The notes under the pieces were generated by a model. The model was not told the DNA's origin, made no database searches, and saw only the letters and a program-made list of their open reading frames with translations. Shown one piece after another: positions 62,240-64,000 of a stretch of 64,000 bases of DNA (positions are counted from its first letter, which is position 1; each line of letters begins with the position of its first letter). The DNA is from Microbulbifer bruguierae. GTDB taxonomy: Bacteria; Pseudomonadota; Gammaproteobacteria; Pseudomonadales; Cellvibrionaceae. A program made the translations under genes and the position numbers. The stretch spans positions 3,562,001 through 3,626,000 of the forward strand of contig NZ_CP118605.1 in the NCBI RefSeq assembly GCF_029869925.1, in the 5' to 3' direction.

Positions 62240-63406
62240 ATGATGATGTTTCAATCCCTGGCGAAAACCCTCGCGCTGTTTTTTGTGTGTTGCCCACTGC
62301 TGGTTTCCGCACAGCCGTTTAGCCTCGGGCCAGACCTTTTTGACGGTACAAAGCCGGATACCCTCGGACTCTCTTCTCCGCAGGACGTGGAACATGTCAC
62401 CGTCTTCCGCGGGCAGCCTGGAGTCAGCCAGTACAACCACGGCGCGGTGGCGTACGCCCACGGTGACACCCTGTATGTGCAGTGGCAAAGCTCGGCCAGA
62501 GACGAGGATGCCGCGGATACCTCGGTACTCTATGCCACCAGTCGCGACGGCGTTACCTGGAGTGCCGCCAAACTGCTCGCGCCAGCGCGGGCAGGCGCGG
62601 TGGTAACCAGCGGCGGCTGGTGGTCAGCGGGTGGCAAGCTCTATGCATTTATCAATGTGTGGCCGCAGGATTTGGAACCCCGTGGTGGATATGTGGAAAT
62701 ACTCGAAAGCCTGAACGGCACGCGCTGGAAAAATATCGGGCGCCCGACGTTTGCTGACGGCAGCCCACTCGACGGAGTGATCGAGCAGGATTTTCATCAA
62801 TACTCCGGCAGGCGTATTGTCACCGCGCTGCACCGCCAGCCGGGTCTGCGCGCAACGCCGGTTTACACCGATGATCCCTCCGCACTTTCTGGCTGGAAAG
62901 TGGGCGAATTCGCCAACCTCTCGGTAACCAAAGGAGTAAGCCGCGAACTGGAACCGAGCAATTTTCAGCGTAAAGACGGGGCGCTGGTGATGGTGTTCCG
63001 GGATCAGCAGAGCAGTTTCCGTGTACTTGCCTCCATAAGCAAAGACAATGCTGCCACCTGGTCACCGGTGGAAGTGACCCAGATGCCGGACTCGCGGGCG
63101 AAACAGAGCGCGGGCAATCTCCCCGATGGCTCGGTGTTCCTGGTCAACAATCCCAGCGGATCGAAAATCCGCGAGCCTCTGGTTATCAGTATCAGCGAAA
63201 ACGGCGAGGTGTTTGACCGCGCTTATCTGCTGCGCGCCGGAGGCGAGCAGCTCGAAGGCCCGCGCTACGAGGGGCTGTATAAAAGAAAGGGCTTCAGTTA
63301 TCCCAAATCCTATGTATGGAAAGAGCATCTGTATGTGGCTTACGGGGAAAATAAGGAAGATATCATCGTCACCCGCGTCCCCCTTGCCAGCCTGACCCTG
63401 GATTGA
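62240..63406 (+). CDS. secreted sialidase-fold (BNR-type) protein
   Basis: 388 residues from ATG 62240; several ATGs in a row make the exact start uncertain. The signal peptide ends near VSAQP. Propeller units of the sialidase superfamily show Asp-box-like motifs (SRDGVTWSAAKLL, SLNGTRWKNIG, SKDNAATWSPVEV). Such proteins include exo-sialidases and several other glycoside-active enzymes, and the substrate cannot be fixed here. It is not close to the GH43 propellers. It lies 52 bp after the lectin-fold lipoprotein gene, perhaps as a pair. Confidence 0.75.
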   Translation: MMMFQSLAKTLALFFVCCPLLVSAQPFSLGPDLFDGTKPDTLGLSSPQDVEHVTVFRGQPGVSQYNHGAVAYAHGDTLYVQWQSSARDEDAADTSVLYATSRDGVTWSAAKLLAPARAGAVVTSGGWWSAGGKLYAFINVWPQDLEPRGGYVEILESLNGTRWKNIGRPTFADGSPLDGVIEQDFHQYSGRRIVTALHRQPGLRATPVYTDDPSALSGWKVGEFANLSVTKGVSRELEPSNFQRKDGALVMVFRDQQSSFRVLASISKDNAATWSPVEVTQMPDSRAKQSAGNLPDGSVFLVNNPSGSKIREPLVISISENGEVFDRAYLLRAGGEQLEGPRYEGLYKRKGFSYPKSYVWKEHLYVAYGENKEDIIVTRVPLASLTLD

Positions 63407-63562
63407 TGGATTTTTATCCGATGAATTGCGGGTGACTATAAGGCTGATATTGTCCGGCTATAAATAACTTCTATCAGATTGCGGATATCAATAAGGCCGA
63501 TAATAACGTCTAATTTCAAGGTGATTGCTTGACCCTATAGGCTTCTCTCGTCCGATTGATGA

Positions 63563-64000
<438 letters not shown>

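Noticed and set aside
63430..63530. OxyR site upstream of katG
   Set aside because: Several CTAT/GATA halves exist, but spacing does not match the four-half OxyR pattern well enough to claim it.

Overview
The window looks like chromosomal DNA of a marine, polysaccharide-degrading gammaproteobacterium. The best fit is Microbulbifer or a close relative in the Cellvibrionales. This rests on moderately high GC, polyserine linkers in secreted proteins, ricin-type lectin domains joined to glycosidases, and REP-like intergenic palindromes. It is an inference from gene content; no database search was possible. I saw no tRNA, rRNA, CRISPR array, prophage or insertion sequence.

Layout. (1) 1-6360: mixed housekeeping and accessory genes: the start of a secreted M20 amidohydrolase, a TPR protein, a secreted GH43 enzyme, an AbgT transporter, an OmpW porin, a glutamine-amidotransferase-like protein and a redoxin. 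(2) 6470-23900: a complete urea island. It holds ureDABCEFG, a small His-rich membrane protein, a LuxR-type response regulator, a 1151-residue fusion of an NCS1-type permease to a hybrid histidine kinase, an outer-membrane porin, and the urea ABC transporter urtABCDE. The same 12-bp dyad (CGTCAAATGACG) lies upstream of ureD and in the divergent promoter region between the kinase and the porin-urt operon. (3) 24035-25876: a frameshifted questin-oxidase-like gene and a MOSC protein. (4) 25989-56182: a large arabinan/pectin locus. It has a pectate lyase, five GH43 enzymes (a sixth is at 878-1873), GH127, GH97 and GH51 enzymes, a GPH-family sugar symporter, a YtfQRT/YjfF-type ABC importer and an FCD-type GntR regulator. 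It also encodes a non-phosphorylative L-arabinose oxidation pathway: SDR dehydrogenase, lactonase, IlvD/Edd dehydratase, AraD1/GguC-like protein and semialdehyde dehydrogenase. (5) 56270-64000: a TonB-dependent receptor with a Fur-like box, an autotransporter-like protein with a polyserine linker of about 78 residues, a lectin-fold lipoprotein, a sialidase-fold secreted protein and the start of a secreted KatG.

How the parts work together. Urea would enter through the porin and UrtABCDE and be hydrolysed by a nickel urease matured by UreDEFG. The permease-kinase and its translationally coupled regulator probably sense urea or a related nitrogen compound. In the sugar locus, secreted and lipid-anchored enzymes debranch arabinan and release L-arabinose and short oligosaccharides. 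Monomers would enter by the ABC importer. Oligomers would enter by the GPH symporter and be cut inside by a GH43 enzyme that lacks a signal peptide. L-arabinose is then oxidised to 2-oxoglutarate; no isomerase/kinase (AraA/AraB type) genes are present here. Four promoters in this locus share a TAYAATA-centred motif that may be the operator of the GntR protein.

The intergenic DNA carries two kinds of palindromic repeat: two REPIN-like elements, and three larger nested inverted repeats whose arms differ but whose core is shared.
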